Source: Streptomyces griseus (GTDB lineage Bacteria; Actinomycetota; Actinomycetes; Streptomycetales; Streptomycetaceae). From it: a stretch of 64,000 nt of DNA. Both the position numbers and the translations under genes were made by a program. A model generated the notes under the pieces. It made no database searches. It was not told the origin of the DNA and saw nothing but the letters and a program-made list of their open reading frames with translations. The stretch is taken from positions 1 through 64,000 of the forward strand of contig NZ_UAVD01000007.1 in the NCBI RefSeq assembly GCF_900460065.1. The letters are read 5' to 3'. Shown here piece after piece: positions 45,425-55,369 of the stretch (position 1 is its first letter; every line of letters starts with the position of its first letter).

Positions 45425-46294
45425 TCAGGTCAGGCCGCCGGCCGCGCCGCGCAGGTGGACGATGTCCCCGGCCGACACCGGACGCCGGAGCCCGTCCTCG
45501 GCGGAGAGGACGAGACGCCCGTCGCCGTCGATCGCGACCGCCTCGCCGACCAGGGACGTTCCTCCCGGCAGCTCCGCCCGCACGGTCCGGTCCAGCGTCG
45601 CGCACCCCGCCGCGTAGGCCGCCTGGAGCCCGCTCGCGGCCGCGTCGCCGTCCGCCGCCCTCCAGCGGCCGTACCAGTCCTCCAACGAGCGCAGGACGGC
45701 GCGCAGCAGGGTCTCGCGGTCGGTGGAGACCGCACCGGCGAGCGCCAGTGACCCGGCGGTGGGCGCGGGCAGCTCGTCCGCGCGGAGCGTGACGTTGACC
45801 CCCAGGCCGACGACGATGCCGTTCCCGGCGAACTCGCCGAGGATGCCGCCCGTCTTGCGTTCCTCCCCGCCCACGGAGACCAGCAGGTCGTTGGGCCACT
45901 TCAGCGACATGTCGACACCCGCCGACTTCGCGAGCCCGGTCGCGGCGGCGACGCCGACCAGCAGCGGCACCCACCCCCACCGCTCCACGGGGATGTCGCC
46001 GGGCTCCAGGTGGACCGAGAGGAACAGCCCGGAGCGGGGCGGTGCCGTCCAGGTCCGCTCCAGCCGTCCGCGCCCCGCGGTCTGCTCCTCGGCGATCAGC
46101 ACCGCGCCCTCGCCGGCCGCCCCGCCGCGGGCCCGTTCGGCGAGGTCGGTGTTGGTGGACCCGGTGGACTCCACGACCTCCAGCGACGTCCACAGCCCGT
46201 CCGGCCGCAGCAGCCCGCGCCGCAGCGCGGTCACGTTGAGGGGCGGCCGGTCGAGGTCCGACCAGCGGTTGTGTGGCGCATCCGGTGGTGTCAT
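45425..46294 (-). CDS. birA: Biotin--[acetyl-CoA-carboxylase] ligase
   Basis: This 289-residue enzyme attaches biotin to carboxyl carrier domains. The biotin-binding loop GRGRLERTW, KWPNDLL and GILGEF are intact, followed by the C-terminal SH3-like domain. There is no N-terminal DNA-binding domain, so it is the non-regulatory form. It is divergent from pccB, and the biotin-accepting AccA2 lies 3.5 kb away, so a functional link is clear. The 155-base divergent gap shows no firm promoter. Confidence 0.95.
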   Translation of the reverse strand: MTPPDAPHNRWSDLDRPPLNVTALRRGLLRPDGLWTSLEVVESTGSTNTDLAERARGGAAGEGAVLIAEEQTAGRGRLERTWTAPPRSGLFLSVHLEPGDIPVERWGWVPLLVGVAAATGLAKSAGVDMSLKWPNDLLVSVGGEERKTGGILGEFAGNGIVVGLGVNVTLRADELPAPTAGSLALAGAVSTDRETLLRAVLRSLEDWYGRWRAADGDAAASGLQAAYAAGCATLDRTVRAELPGGTSLVGEAVAIDGDGRLVLSAEDGLRRPVSAGDIVHLRGAAGGLT

Positions 46295-46449
46295 GCAACC
46301 CAGCCTAGGTGTGGCAAAGGACGCACTGCCTTTCCGGAGGCGCGCCGATACCCTACGAGTCAGTAGCCAGAGCCGGACTGACGACTGGCCGTCCCCCCGT
46401 GACCGGTGCCAGACGTCGTCCCCGTGACCAGGCAGGGAGCCGCCCCCCG

Positions 46450-48030
46450 ATGTCCGAGCCGCTAAGCGACATCCACACCACCGCGGGCAAGCTCGCGGAC
46501 CTGACGCGCCGCATCGACGAAGCGACGCACGCCGGTTCGGCCCGCGCGGTCGAGAAGCAGCACGCCAAGGGCAAGCTGACGGCCCGTGAGCGGGTCGAGC
46601 TGCTGCTGGACGAGGGCTCCTTCGTGGAGCTCGACGAGTTCGCCCGGCACCGCTCCACCAACTTCGGCATCGAGAAGAACCGCCCGTACGGGGACGGTGT
46701 CGTCACCGGCTACGGCACGGTCGACGGCCGCCCGGTCTGCGTGTACTCGCAGGACTTCACCATCTTCGGCGGTTCGCTCGGCGAGGTCTACGGCGAGAAG
46801 ATCGTCAAGGTCATGGACTTCGCGCTGAAGACCGGCTGCCCGGTCATCGGCATCAACGACGGCGGCGGCGCGCGGATCCAGGAAGGCGTCGTCGCGCTCG
46901 GGCTGTTCGCCGAGATCTTCCGCCGCAACGTGCACGCCTCCGGGGTGATCCCGCAGATCTCGCTGATCGTCGGCCCGTGCGCGGGCGGCGCGGTCTACTC
47001 CCCCGCGATCACCGACTTCACGGTGATGGTCGACCAGACCTCGCACATGTTCATCACCGGTCCCGACGTCATCAAGACGGTCACCGGCGAGGACGTCGGC
47101 TTCGAGGAGCTGGGCGGCGCCCGGACGCACAACACCACCTCCGGGGTGGCGCACCACATGGCGGGCGACGAGAAGGACGCCATCGAGTACGTCAAGTCGC
47201 TGCTGTCGTACCTCCCGTCGAACAACCTCTCCGAGGCCCCGGTCTTCCCGGAGGAGGCGGACCTCGCCACCACCGACGAGGACCGCGAGCTGGACACGCT
47301 CATCCCGGACTCGGCCAACCAGCCGTACGACATGCACACCGCGATCGAGCACGTGCTGGACGACGGCGAGTTCCTGGAGACCCAGGCCCTGTTCGCGCCG
47401 AACATCATCACCGGGTTCGGCCGGGTCGAGGGCCACCCGGTCGGCATCGTCGCCAACCAGCCGATGCAGTTCGCCGGCTGCCTGGACATCAACGCCAGCG
47501 AGAAGGCGGCACGCTTCGTCCGCACCTGCGACGCGTTCAACGTCCCCGTCATCACCTTCGTGGACGTGCCGGGCTTCCTGCCCGGCGTGGACCAGGAGTA
47601 CGGCGGCATCATCCGGCGCGGCGCCAAGCTGATCTACGCCTACGCGGAGGCGACGGTCCCGCTGATCACCGTCATCACCCGCAAGGCCTTCGGCGGCGCG
47701 TACGACGTGATGGGCTCCAAGCACCTGGGCGCCGACCTGAACCTGGCCTGGCCGACCGCGCAGGTCGCCGTCATGGGCGCGCAGGGCGCGGTGAACATCC
47801 TGCACCGCCGCACCATCGCCGCCGCCGACGACCCGGACGCGACGCGGGCCGAGCTGATGGCGGACTACGAGGACGCGCTGCTCAACCCGTACGTGGCGGC
47901 CGAGCGCGGCTACGTCGACGCGGTGATCATGCCGTCCGACACCCGGGCCCACATCGTCAAGGGGCTGCGTCAGCTCCGTACGAAGCGGGAATCCCTCCCC
48001 CCGAAGAAGCACGGGAACATCCCCCTCTAG
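46450..48030 (+). CDS. pccB: Propionyl/acyl-CoA carboxylase beta subunit
   Basis: This 526-residue carboxyltransferase has the two crotonase-like halves and the CoA/biotin oxyanion Gly pairs (GGGARIQEG and the [12 protein letters not shown] region). It transfers the carboxyl group from biotin to propionyl-CoA or a related acyl-CoA, giving methylmalonyl-CoA for polyketides and odd-chain metabolism. Partners are the epsilon subunit just downstream and AccA2. The ATG at 46450 follows AGGGAG. Specificity between propionyl- and acetyl-CoA is not provable here, but gene order fits PccB. Confidence 0.95.
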   Translation: MSEPLSDIHTTAGKLADLTRRIDEATHAGSARAVEKQHAKGKLTARERVELLLDEGSFVELDEFARHRSTNFGIEKNRPYGDGVVTGYGTVDGRPVCVYSQDFTIFGGSLGEVYGEKIVKVMDFALKTGCPVIGINDGGGARIQEGVVALGLFAEIFRRNVHASGVIPQISLIVGPCAGGAVYSPAITDFTVMVDQTSHMFITGPDVIKTVTGEDVGFEELGGARTHNTTSGVAHHMAGDEKDAIEYVKSLLSYLPSNNLSEAPVFPEEADLATTDEDRELDTLIPDSANQPYDMHTAIEHVLDDGEFLETQALFAPNIITGFGRVEGHPVGIVANQPMQFAGCLDINASEKAARFVRTCDAFNVPVITFVDVPGFLPGVDQEYGGIIRRGAKLIYAYAEATVPLITVITRKAFGGAYDVMGSKHLGADLNLAWPTAQVAVMGAQGAVNILHRRTIAAADDPDATRAELMADYEDALLNPYVAAERGYVDAVIMPSDTRAHIVKGLRQLRTKRESLPPKKHGNIPL

Positions 48031-48071
48031 GCCGTGTCCCCCTCCCCAGCCGCTCGCAGAAAGGTCTGCCC

Positions 48072-48278
48072 ATGATCAAGGTCGTACGGGGCAACCCCAC
48101 CCCCGAGGAGCTGGCCGCCGCCCTGGCGGTGGTCCGGGCGCGCGCCGCGGCGGCGTCCGCCGTCCCCTCCGGCGCGCCCCTGCCGCCCGAGCAGTGGTCC
48201 GATCCCGGGCGCATCGCCCGTACGGGCAGCCTGCGGCCGGGCCCCCGGGCCTGGGCGCGGACGTACTGGCCGGCCTGA
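48072..48278 (+). CDS. pccE: Acyl-CoA carboxylase epsilon subunit
   Basis: This 68-residue protein has the family pattern IKVVRGNPTPEELAALxVV at its N-terminus and a C-terminal WxxPxR...RPGPRAWARTYWPA. Epsilon subunits stabilise actinobacterial acyl-CoA carboxylase complexes. The gene is 41 bases after pccB and is followed by a strong terminator, so pccB and pccE form a two-gene operon. Confidence 0.93.
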   Translation: MIKVVRGNPTPEELAAALAVVRARAAAASAVPSGAPLPPEQWSDPGRIARTGSLRPGPRAWARTYWPA

Positions 48279-48286
48279 GGCGCGCG

Positions 48287-48316
48287 AAGCCGCCCCCGCC
48301 CGGACGGGGGCGGCTT
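48287..48316 (+). terminator. Terminator of pccB-pccE
   Basis: AAGCCGCCCCCG pairs perfectly with CGGGGGCGGCTT around a 6-base loop, 8 bases after the pccE stop. Confidence 0.9.
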
Positions 48317-48332
48317 TGAGTACCCGTACTCA
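48317..48332. promoter_or_regulatory. Perfect 16-bp palindrome upstream of the 42-residue gene
   Basis: TGAGTAC and GTACTCA arms flank a CC centre. It begins directly after the terminator and lies 35 bases before the ATG of the small gene, a good operator position. A related but wider-spaced repeat (TGAGTAG...CTACTCA) occurs at 49653-49674. Confidence 0.5.
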
Positions 48333-48367
48333 GGCGTAGGAACGGACGGCCCAGCAGGATCGGGAGC

Positions 48368-48496
48368 ATGCTGTGGTCCGACCCCGAGAACAAGCCGCCG
48401 AAGGAACTGCGCGACGCCCAGGCCATGATGCGCAGAGCGGGCGTCGTGCTGGCGCTGGCGATGCTGGTGGCGATGTTCGCCCTCGGCATCCGCTGA
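48368..48496 (+). CDS. 42-residue single-pass membrane protein
   Basis: The ATG at 48368 follows ATCGGGAGC. The protein starts MLWSDPENKPPKELRDAQ and has one hydrophobic helix (AGVVLALAMLVAMFALGI) ending in Arg. The position between the pccE terminator and maf, the ribosome site and the codon usage support translation. No family is recognised. Confidence 0.7.
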   Translation: MLWSDPENKPPKELRDAQAMMRRAGVVLALAMLVAMFALGIR

Positions 48497-48547
48497 GGCG
48501 GTCCCCGCGGCTCCGCGGCGCCGGCGGGCCCTTCTACGATGGCCCGC

Positions 48548-49150
48548 ATGACTGATCAGCGCCGCCTCGTGCTCGCCTCCGCCTCCCCCGCCCGCCTCGG
48601 CCTGCTGCGCCAGGCCGGATTCGGCCCCGAGGTGATCGTCAGCGGGGTGGACGAGGACGCCCTGAGCGCACCGACCCCCGCCGAGCTGGCGCTCGTCCTG
48701 GCCCGGGCCAAGGCGGCTGCCGTCGCGGAGCGCCCCGAGGCGGCGGGCGCCCTGGTCATCGGCTGCGACTCGGTGCTGGAGCTGGACGGCGAGGCGCTGG
48801 GCAAGCCGGCCGACGCCGAGGAGGCCACCGCCCGCTGGACGTCGATGCGCGGCCGGTCGGGCGTCCTGCGGACCGGGCACAGCGTGATCGACACCGCCTC
48901 CGGCCGCACGGCCTCGGCGACCGCGTCCACGGTCGTACGGTTCGGCGAGCCGAGCGACGCCGAGGTCGCCGCCTACGTGGCCTCGGGCGAACCGCTCCAC
49001 GTCGCCGGGGCGTTCACGCTGGACGGCCGCTCGGCGCCGTTCGTCGACTCCATCGAGGGCGACCACGGCAATGTCATCGGGCTCTCGCTGCCGCTGCTGC
49101 GCCGGCTGCTGGGCGAGCTGGACGTCTCCGTCACGGAGCTGTGGGTCTGA
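48548..49150 (+). CDS. maf: Maf-family nucleoside triphosphate pyrophosphatase
   Basis: This 200-residue protein has the Maf start [18 protein letters not shown] (usual SxxR motif), a catalytic-region CDSVLELDG with the Asp, and KPADAEEA. Maf proteins hydrolyse non-canonical or modified nucleoside triphosphates and have been linked to septum arrest. The ATG at 48548 fits the family start exactly. It sits between pccE and accA2, as I recall from other Streptomyces genomes. Confidence 0.93.
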   Translation: MTDQRRLVLASASPARLGLLRQAGFGPEVIVSGVDEDALSAPTPAELALVLARAKAAAVAERPEAAGALVIGCDSVLELDGEALGKPADAEEATARWTSMRGRSGVLRTGHSVIDTASGRTASATASTVVRFGEPSDAEVAAYVASGEPLHVAGAFTLDGRSAPFVDSIEGDHGNVIGLSLPLLRRLLGELDVSVTELWV

Positions 49151-49174
49151 GCAGCGGCGCGGCTCGGTGCGGGT

Positions 49175-49621
49175 TCAGACCGCCCGGGCCTCCGCCGGGC
49201 CCGCCCCGTCCCCGACGCCCTCCCCGGCCCGGGGCTCGGGCCCGTACGCCAGCAGGGTGAGCACCAGCAGGGCCAGCACGAGCATCATGAACGCGAAGGC
49301 GCCCCAGCCCACCAGGCCCACGGTCACGGCGCCGAGGACGCCGTGGACGACCGAGCAGCCGATCAGGGTGATGCGCCCGAAGCGTCCCAAGGCACGGTCG
49401 CGGACCCCGGCCAGCAGGGCGATCAGCCCGCACAGGACCAGCAGCAGTCCGAAGACGCCGCCCATCACCCAGGTGCCGGTGGACATGGCGTCCGGGTCCA
49501 GGCCGGCGAGTGACATGTTCTGGTTCTCGGCGACCGTGGCCAGGACGGCGTTGATGAGCACGATGCCCACCGCCTCCCCGAACAGTACGAGCCCGGTCAC
49601 TATCGCCACCGGTCTGCGCAT
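49175..49621 (-). CDS. Four-pass membrane protein of unknown function
   Basis: The ATG at 49621 follows a GGGGGTGG ribosome site and gives 148 residues with four hydrophobic helices (IVTGLVLFGEAVGIVLINAVL, WVMGGVFGLLLVLCGLIALL, ITLIGCSVVHGVLGAVTVGL, FAFMMLVLALLVLTLLAYG). The tail is polar and Ala/Gly rich. A longer upstream frame exists but reads through promoter-like sequence. It converges with maf 24 bases away. The function is unknown. Confidence 0.8.
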   Translation of the reverse strand: MRRPVAIVTGLVLFGEAVGIVLINAVLATVAENQNMSLAGLDPDAMSTGTWVMGGVFGLLLVLCGLIALLAGVRDRALGRFGRITLIGCSVVHGVLGAVTVGLVGWGAFAFMMLVLALLVLTLLAYGPEPRAGEGVGDGAGPAEARAV

Positions 49622-49975
49622 GACCGATCCACCCCCTGTTACCTGCAGTACGTGAGTAGCGCGGACCCTACTCATGGGTATTCCTTCGGACAAGGGGTCG
49701 GACGGGCCCGTACGCCGGGCAAAGAATTCATCGAGCGTTCGTAGGGACCCCACAAAGAAATGCTGTGAGGCGTTGACCCTAAAGACAGAGACCTGCACCA
49801 CACCGGCTGGTTACTGTGCGGTTGAGGATCGCGGCGTACCGTGGTGCCACAAGGGATTCCACTACTGGGGCAAGCCTCGGATCACACTCCGTGTGGGCAA
49901 GCTCACCAATGGGGACGGGTCGTACAGCCGTGTCGGTAGTCCCTAAACTCAGCTTGTTTCGAGGAGGGAGTCATC
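49622..49975. promoter_or_regulatory. Divergent promoter region between the membrane protein gene and accA2
   Basis: This 354-base gap has no gene. It holds an inverted repeat TGAGTAG/CTACTCA with 8-base spacing (49653-49674) and a shorter CACAC/GTGTG pair around TCC (49883-49895). Both promoters must be here, but no clear -10/-35 pair can be assigned. Confidence 0.4.
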
Positions 49976-51730
49976 GTGCGCAAGGTGCTCATCGCCAACC
50001 GTGGCGAAATCGCTGTCCGCGTTGCTCGGGCGTGCCGGGACGCGGGGATCGCGAGTGTCGCGGTCTACGCCGAGCCGGACCGGGACGCGCTGCATGTCCG
50101 GGCCGCAGACGAGGCGTTCGCCCTGGGCGGTGACACCCCGGCCGCCAGCTATCTGGACATGGCCAAGGTGCTGCAGGCCGCCAAGGACTCGGGGGCGGAC
50201 GCGATCCACCCCGGGTACGGATTCCTGTCGGAGAACGCGGAGTTCGCCCAGGCCGTCCTGGACGCCGGGCTGACCTGGATCGGCCCGCCGCCGCAGGCCA
50301 TCCGCGACCTCGGCGACAAGGTGGCCGCCCGGCACATCGCCCAGCGCGCGGGCGCCCCGCTGGTGGCCGGCACCCCGGACCCGGTCTCCGGGTCCGACGA
50401 GGTCGTCGCGTTCGCCGAGCAGAACGGTCTGCCGATCGCGATCAAGGCCGCCTTCGGCGGCGGCGGTCGCGGCCTGAAGGTGGCCCGCACCCTGGAGGAG
50501 ATCCCGGAGCTGTACGACTCCGCGGTCCGCGAGGCCGTCGCGGCGTTCGGCCGGGGCGAGTGCTTCGTCGAGCGCTACCTCGACAAGCCGCGCCACGTGG
50601 AGACCCAGTGCCTGGCCGACCAGCACGGCAACGTGGTCGTCGTCTCCACCCGTGACTGCTCGCTCCAGCGCCGCCACCAGAAGCTCGTGGAGGAGGCCCC
50701 GGCCCCCTTCCTGACGCAGGCGCAGAACGACGAGCTGTACGCGGCGTCCAAGGCGATCCTCAAGGAGGCCGGCTACGTCGGCGCGGGCACGGTCGAGTTC
50801 CTCGTCGGCGTCGACGGCACGATCTCCTTCCTGGAGGTCAACACCCGCCTCCAGGTCGAGCACCCCGTCACCGAGGAGGTCACGGGCATCGACCTCGTAC
50901 GCGAGATGTTCCGCATCGCCGACGGCGAGGAGCTCGGCTACGGCGACCCCGCGGTGCGCGGTCACTCCTTCGAGTTCCGTATCAACGGCGAGGACCCGGG
51001 CCGCGGCTTCCTGCCGGCCCCCGGCACCGTCACCGCCTTCGCCCCGCCGACCGGCCCCGGCGTCCGCCTGGACGCGGGCGTCGAGTCCGGCTCGGTCATC
51101 GGCCCGGCCTGGGACTCGCTGCTCGCCAAGCTCATCGTGACCGGCGCGACCCGGCAGCAGGCGCTCCAGCGCGCCGCCCGGGCGCTGGCGGAGTTCCGGG
51201 TCGAGGGCATGGCCACCGCCATCCCCTTCCACCGTGCCGTCGTCGCGGACCCCGCGTTCACCGCGGACCCGTTCACCGTCCACACCCGGTGGATCGAGAC
51301 CGAGTTCGTCAACGACATCAAGCCCTTCGCCGCCCCCGCCGAGGCGGACGCGGACGACGAGGCCGGCCGGGAGACCGTCGTCGTCGAGGTCGGCGGCAAG
51401 CGCCTGGAGGTGTCGCTGCCGTCCTCGCTGGGCATGTCGCTGGCCCGCACCGGCCTCGCCGCCGGCGCGAAGCCCAAGCGCCGCGCCACGAAGAAGGCCG
51501 GTTCGGCCGCCTCGGGCGACAGCCTCGCCTCGCCCATGCAGGGCACCATCGTCAAGATCGCGGTGGAGGAGGGCCAGGAGGTCAAGGAGGGCGACCTCGT
51601 CGTCGTCCTGGAAGCCATGAAGATGGAGCAGCCGCTCAACGCGCACCGCTCCGGCACCGTCAAGAGCCTCACCGCCGAGGTCGGCGCCTCCGTCTCCTCC
51701 GGCGCCCTGATCTGCGAGATCAAGGACTGA
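49976..51730 (+). CDS. accA2: Acyl-CoA carboxylase alpha subunit (biotin carboxylase plus carrier)
   Basis: This 584-residue protein begins with GTG after GAGGAGGGAG. The N-terminal part is biotin carboxylase ([23 protein letters not shown] for [25 protein letters not shown]). The C-terminal carrier domain has EAMKMEQ, with the biotinylated Lys near residue 549. A basic Ala/Lys-rich linker ([12 protein letters not shown]) joins them. It serves the beta and epsilon subunits encoded just upstream and is the substrate of BirA. The terminator 17 bases after the stop shows it is transcribed alone. Confidence 0.96.
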   Translation: MRKVLIANRGEIAVRVARACRDAGIASVAVYAEPDRDALHVRAADEAFALGGDTPAASYLDMAKVLQAAKDSGADAIHPGYGFLSENAEFAQAVLDAGLTWIGPPPQAIRDLGDKVAARHIAQRAGAPLVAGTPDPVSGSDEVVAFAEQNGLPIAIKAAFGGGGRGLKVARTLEEIPELYDSAVREAVAAFGRGECFVERYLDKPRHVETQCLADQHGNVVVVSTRDCSLQRRHQKLVEEAPAPFLTQAQNDELYAASKAILKEAGYVGAGTVEFLVGVDGTISFLEVNTRLQVEHPVTEEVTGIDLVREMFRIADGEELGYGDPAVRGHSFEFRINGEDPGRGFLPAPGTVTAFAPPTGPGVRLDAGVESGSVIGPAWDSLLAKLIVTGATRQQALQRAARALAEFRVEGMATAIPFHRAVVADPAFTADPFTVHTRWIETEFVNDIKPFAAPAEADADDEAGRETVVVEVGGKRLEVSLPSSLGMSLARTGLAAGAKPKRRATKKAGSAASGDSLASPMQGTIVKIAVEEGQEVKEGDLVVVLEAMKMEQPLNAHRSGTVKSLTAEVGASVSSGALICEIKD

Positions 51731-51746
51731 CCGGCCGCCGCACCCC

Positions 51747-51791
51747 GAAGGGGCCCGGTCCGCGTCGTGATGACGCGGGCCGGGCCCCTTC
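51747..51791 (+). terminator. Terminator of accA2
   Basis: GAAGGGGCCCGG and CCGGGCCCCTTC pair, and inside them CCGCGTC pairs with GACGCGG, with one mismatch between the two stems. Confidence 0.85.
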
Positions 51792-51872
51792 GTCACCGTG
51801 GCACCGCCCCTTCGTCACAGTGGCATCCTGGAACCCACGGACGGTCCGAGGACCGAGGGAGGGGCGGAAGCC

Positions 51873-52469
51873 ATGGCAGGGGCGATCCCGATGGAGACGA
51901 GCACGGCACGACCACCGGTCCGGCCGATGCGCGCGGACGCGCGCCGGAACCACGACCGGCTGGTGGGCGAGGCCCGCAGGTCCTTCGCCGAGCACGGCAC
52001 GGACGCGTCGCTGGAGGACATCGCCCGCCGGGCGGGAGTGGGCATCGGCACCCTCTACCGGCACTTCCCGAACCGGGACGCCCTGATGAACGCGGTCTTC
52101 CAGGACGCCCTGAGCTCACTCCTGGACCGCTCCCGGGAGCTGGCGGCGGCGGAGGCCCCGTGCCGGGCGCTGGTCGACTGGCTGGGCGCGATCGTCACTC
52201 ATGCGGGTGAGTACCGCGGCCTGGCCCACGGCCTGATGTCCGCCTCGCGCGACGGGACCTCCGCGCTCGTCCAGTGCCATCTGCCGCTCCGGGAGGCGGG
52301 CGCGGGGCTGCTGCGCCGGGCCCAGGAGAGCGGGTCGGTGCGGGCGGACGTCTCGATCGACGACCTGCTCCAGCTCACCAACGCGATCGCGCTGGCGGCC
52401 GAGCAGTCGCCCGACGACCCGGAGTTGGCGGAGCGCCTGCTGCGGCTGACGCTGCGCGGGCTGAAGTAG
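51873..52469 (+). CDS. TetR/AcrR family regulator
   Basis: The ATG at 51873 follows GGAGGGGCGG and gives 198 residues. The helix-turn-helix is standard (EARRSFAEHGTDASLEDIARRAGVG, then IGTLYRHFPNRDALMNAV). The C-terminal domain resembles the SCO4008-type TetR_C group. No divergent partner or clear palindrome lies next to it; it is preceded by the accA2 terminator and followed by a hairpin. The target is unknown. Confidence 0.9.
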   Translation: MAGAIPMETSTARPPVRPMRADARRNHDRLVGEARRSFAEHGTDASLEDIARRAGVGIGTLYRHFPNRDALMNAVFQDALSSLLDRSRELAAAEAPCRALVDWLGAIVTHAGEYRGLAHGLMSASRDGTSALVQCHLPLREAGAGLLRRAQESGSVRADVSIDDLLQLTNAIALAAEQSPDDPELAERLLRLTLRGLK

Positions 52470-52477
52470 CGAGGCCC

Positions 52478-52498
52478 CTTCGGGGCTCCGCCCCGAGG
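52478..52498 (+). terminator. Short hairpin after the TetR gene
   Basis: CTTCGGGGC pairs with GCCCCGAGG (one G-U pair) around TCC, 9 bases after the stop and next to the convergent DeoR gene end. Confidence 0.55.
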
Positions 52499-52503
52499 CG
52501 GGC

Positions 52504-53460
52504 CTACCGCCGTCGCAGGTCCGCCACCCTGGCCCGCTGCTCGCCCGGCACGTCCGCCAGGGCGGACGCGGAGCGGAGCTGCGGCCCGAGACCGCCGTTC
52601 TGCGTACGCCGCTGGCCGGGGAGCGGCATGTCCCGGCGGGGCTGACGCCCCGGCGAGGGGCCGTCCCCGCCGGACGCGTCCGGACCGGCCACCGTGATCT
52701 CCACGCCCTGGTCCGCCAGGGACTGGAGCTCGGCGGCGGCCCGCTCGTCGTGGAGCGGGGGCTCGTCGGTCACCAGGCGGGTGATCAGCTCGGTGGGCAC
52801 CGTCTGGAACATGGTGTCCGAGCCGAGCTTGGTGTGGTCCGCCAGGACGACCACCTCCGCGGCGGCCTGCACGAGAGCCCGGTCCACACTGGCCGAGAGC
52901 ATGTTGGAGGTGGACAGGCCGCGCTCCGCCGTGAGGCCGCTCCCGGAGAGGAAGGCCCGGGAGACCCGCAGCCCCTGGAGGGACTGCTCGGCCCCGCTGC
53001 CCACCAGCGCGTAGTTGCTCCCGCGCAGGGTGCCGCCGGTCATGACGACTTCGACCCGGTTGGCGTGGGCCAACGCCTGGGCCACCAGCAGGGAGTTGGT
53101 GACGACGGTCAGCCCGGGGACCCGCGCGAGCCGGCGGGCCAGCTCCTGCGTGGTCGTGCCGGCGCCGACCACGATGGCCTCGCCCTCGCCGACGAGGCCT
53201 GCGGCCAGGTCGGCGATGGCCGTCTTCTCCGCGGTGGAGAGATGGGATTTCTGCGGAAAGCCGGACTCCCGCGTAAAACCGCCCGGCAAGACCGCACCGC
53301 CGTGCCGGCGGTCGAGGAGTCCTTCTGCCTCCAGCGCCCGCACGTCCCGCCGTACGGTCACTTCGGAGGTCTGGACGACGCGGGCGAGCTCACGGAGCGA
53401 TACCGCCCCGTTGGCGCGCACCATTTCGAGGATCAACTGACGACGTTCTGCAGCGAACAC
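52504..53460 (-). CDS. DeoR family transcriptional regulator
   Basis: This 318-residue protein has an N-terminal DeoR helix-turn-helix (GAVSLRELARVVQTSEVTVRRDVRALEAEGLLDRRHGGAV). The sugar-phosphate sensing DeoRC domain follows (VVGAGTTTQELARRL, LTVVTNSLLVAQAL, MTGGTLRG, FLSGSGL). The last 55 residues are a polar, Pro/Arg-rich extension. Purine nucleoside phosphorylase and deoC genes lie 2.5-6 kb away, both preceded by the same palindrome, so it may control nucleoside breakdown; this is inference. No copy of the palindrome is seen before its own start. Confidence 0.9.
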   Translation of the reverse strand: MFAAERRQLILEMVRANGAVSLRELARVVQTSEVTVRRDVRALEAEGLLDRRHGGAVLPGGFTRESGFPQKSHLSTAEKTAIADLAAGLVGEGEAIVVGAGTTTQELARRLARVPGLTVVTNSLLVAQALAHANRVEVVMTGGTLRGSNYALVGSGAEQSLQGLRVSRAFLSGSGLTAERGLSTSNMLSASVDRALVQAAAEVVVLADHTKLGSDTMFQTVPTELITRLVTDEPPLHDERAAAELQSLADQGVEITVAGPDASGGDGPSPGRQPRRDMPLPGQRRTQNGGLGPQLRSASALADVPGEQRARVADLRRR

Positions 53461-53529
53461 GGAACTGACAGTAACCTGACTGTCGGTGGGTTTTCAGCAC
53501 TTTGCGCCGAATAACAGAAGTTGTACTTC

Positions 53530-53563
53530 AAAGGGGTCTCCAAGTGGTATAGGAGACCCCTTT
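53530..53563. terminator. Perfect 12-bp stem hairpin between lpdA and deoR genes
   Basis: AAAGGGGTCTCC pairs exactly with GGAGACCCCTTT around a 10-base loop. On the minus strand it lies 95 bases after the quinone reductase stop and 70 bases before the DeoR start, so it most likely ends the former transcript. Confidence 0.75.
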
Positions 53564-53657
53564 GTTGTCCGGGAGTGATCGTCGGGCGGTCGCCGCGCCG
53601 CCCGGACTGCCGCCCGGTTGCGGTGAGATGCCGCGAATGCGGGGACTTCCCGGGTCC

Positions 53658-55097
53658 TCAGCCCTCGCCCGTGAGCTTGCGGGTGTGCAGCTGCCGGGCC
53701 ACTTCGGCGATCGATCCGGACAGGGACGGGTACACGGTGAATGCGTTTGCGATCTGTTCCACCGTCAGGTTGTTGTCGACCGCGATCGAGATGGGGTGGA
53801 TCAGCTCGCTGGCGCGCGGCGCGACCACGCAGCCGCCGACCACGATCCCCGTACCGGGGCGGCAGAAGATCTTGACGAACCCGTCGCGGATGCCCTGCAT
53901 CTTGGCCCGCGGGTTGCGCAGCAGCGGCAGCTTGACGACCCGGGCCTCGATCCTGCCCGCGTCGACGTCGGCCTGGCTGTAGCCGACGGTGGCGATCTCC
54001 GGGTCGGTGAAGACGTTGGCGGAGACGGCCTTGAGGTTCAGCGGCGCGACCGCGTCGCCGAGGAAGTGGTACATCGCGATACGGCCCTGCATCGCGGCGA
54101 CCGAGGCGAGCGCGAAGATCCCGGTGACGTCACCGGCCGCGTAGACGCCGGGGGCGCTGGTGCGCGAGACCCGGTCGGTGAGGACGTGCCCGGAGTCCTT
54201 GAGCCGTACGCCGGCCTCCTCCAGGCCCATGCCCGCGGTGTTCGGGATCGCGCCGACCGCCATCAGACAGTGCGAGCCGGTGATGACCCGGCCGTCGGCC
54301 AGCGTCACCTCGACCCGGTCGCCGACGCGCTTGGCGGACTGGGCGCGGGAGCGGGCCATGACGTTCATCCCGCGGCGGCGGAAGACGTCCTCCAGGACGG
54401 CGGCGGCGTCCGGGTCCTCGCCGGGCAGCACCCGGTCGCGGGAGGAGACGAGCGTGACGCGCGAGCCGAGCGCCTGGTAGGCCCCGGCGAACTCGGCGCC
54501 GGTGACGCCGGATCCGACGACGATGAGCTCCTCGGGAAGCTCGTCGAGGTCGTAGACCTGGGTCCAGTTCAGGATGCGCTCGCCGTCGGGCTGCGCGTCG
54601 GGGATCTCCCGGGGGTGGCCGCCGGTCGCTATCAGCACGGCGTCGGCGGTCAGCCGCTCCTCGGTGCCGTCGGCGGCGGTGACGACGACCTGGCGGGAGC
54701 CGTCGGCGGCCTGGAGCCCGTCGAGCCGGCCCCGGCCGCGCATCACGCGGGCGCCGGCCCGGGTGACGGAGGCGGTGATGTCGTGGGACTGGGCGAGCGC
54801 GAGGCGCTTGACCCGCCGGTTGACCTTGCCGAGGTCCACGCCGACAACCCGGGCGGCCTGCTCCACGTGCGGGGTGTCGTCGGCGACGATGATGCCCAGC
54901 TCCTCGTACGAGGAGTCGAAGGTGGTCATCACCTCGGCCGTGGCGATCAGGGTCTTCGAGGGCACGCAGTCGGTGAGGACCGAGGCCCCGCCCAGACCGT
55001 CGCAGTCGACGACGGTCACCTCCGCGCCGAGCTGGGCGCCCACCAGGGCTGCCTCGTAGCCGCCGGGGCCGCCGCCGATGATCACGATCCGGGTCAC
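53658..55097 (-). CDS. lpdA: LpdA-like NAD(P)H quinone dehydrogenase (disulfide-less)
   Basis: The GTG at 55097 gives 479 residues. The FAD-binding start [15 protein letters not shown], the NAD domain ([14 protein letters not shown]) and the dimerisation domain place it in the lipoamide dehydrogenase group. The redox motif reads [14 protein letters not shown], so the first Cys of the usual pair is missing. That is also the case in M. tuberculosis LpdA, which reduces quinones and not lipoamide. A quinone reductase role is therefore preferred. It stands alone, with a hairpin downstream. Confidence 0.9.
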   Translation of the reverse strand: MTRIVIIGGGPGGYEAALVGAQLGAEVTVVDCDGLGGASVLTDCVPSKTLIATAEVMTTFDSSYEELGIIVADDTPHVEQAARVVGVDLGKVNRRVKRLALAQSHDITASVTRAGARVMRGRGRLDGLQAADGSRQVVVTAADGTEERLTADAVLIATGGHPREIPDAQPDGERILNWTQVYDLDELPEELIVVGSGVTGAEFAGAYQALGSRVTLVSSRDRVLPGEDPDAAAVLEDVFRRRGMNVMARSRAQSAKRVGDRVEVTLADGRVITGSHCLMAVGAIPNTAGMGLEEAGVRLKDSGHVLTDRVSRTSAPGVYAAGDVTGIFALASVAAMQGRIAMYHFLGDAVAPLNLKAVSANVFTDPEIATVGYSQADVDAGRIEARVVKLPLLRNPRAKMQGIRDGFVKIFCRPGTGIVVGGCVVAPRASELIHPISIAVDNNLTVEQIANAFTVYPSLSGSIAEVARQLHTRKLTGEG

Positions 55098-55369
55098 GAA
55101 AAGTCCGCCTCGCGTTGGGTTGCCCCGCGGCCGTCTGCCGCCCCGGCCGGGGGTCCGGGGGATCGCCCCGGGGGAATGCAGTACGTACTCCATTGTCCCG
55201 CACGCGCCAACGTGCTTCGCCCCGGGGCCCTCCATACGGGACGGAGGGGGTCCGCCGCACGGGGACGGACCGCCGGGGACCCGGCCGCGGGCCCCCTCGC
55301 ACTCCCCCGACCGGGGCCTTCGTCACAGGAACCGCCGCTCCCGCGCCCACCTCCCGTACCCTCGGTCCC

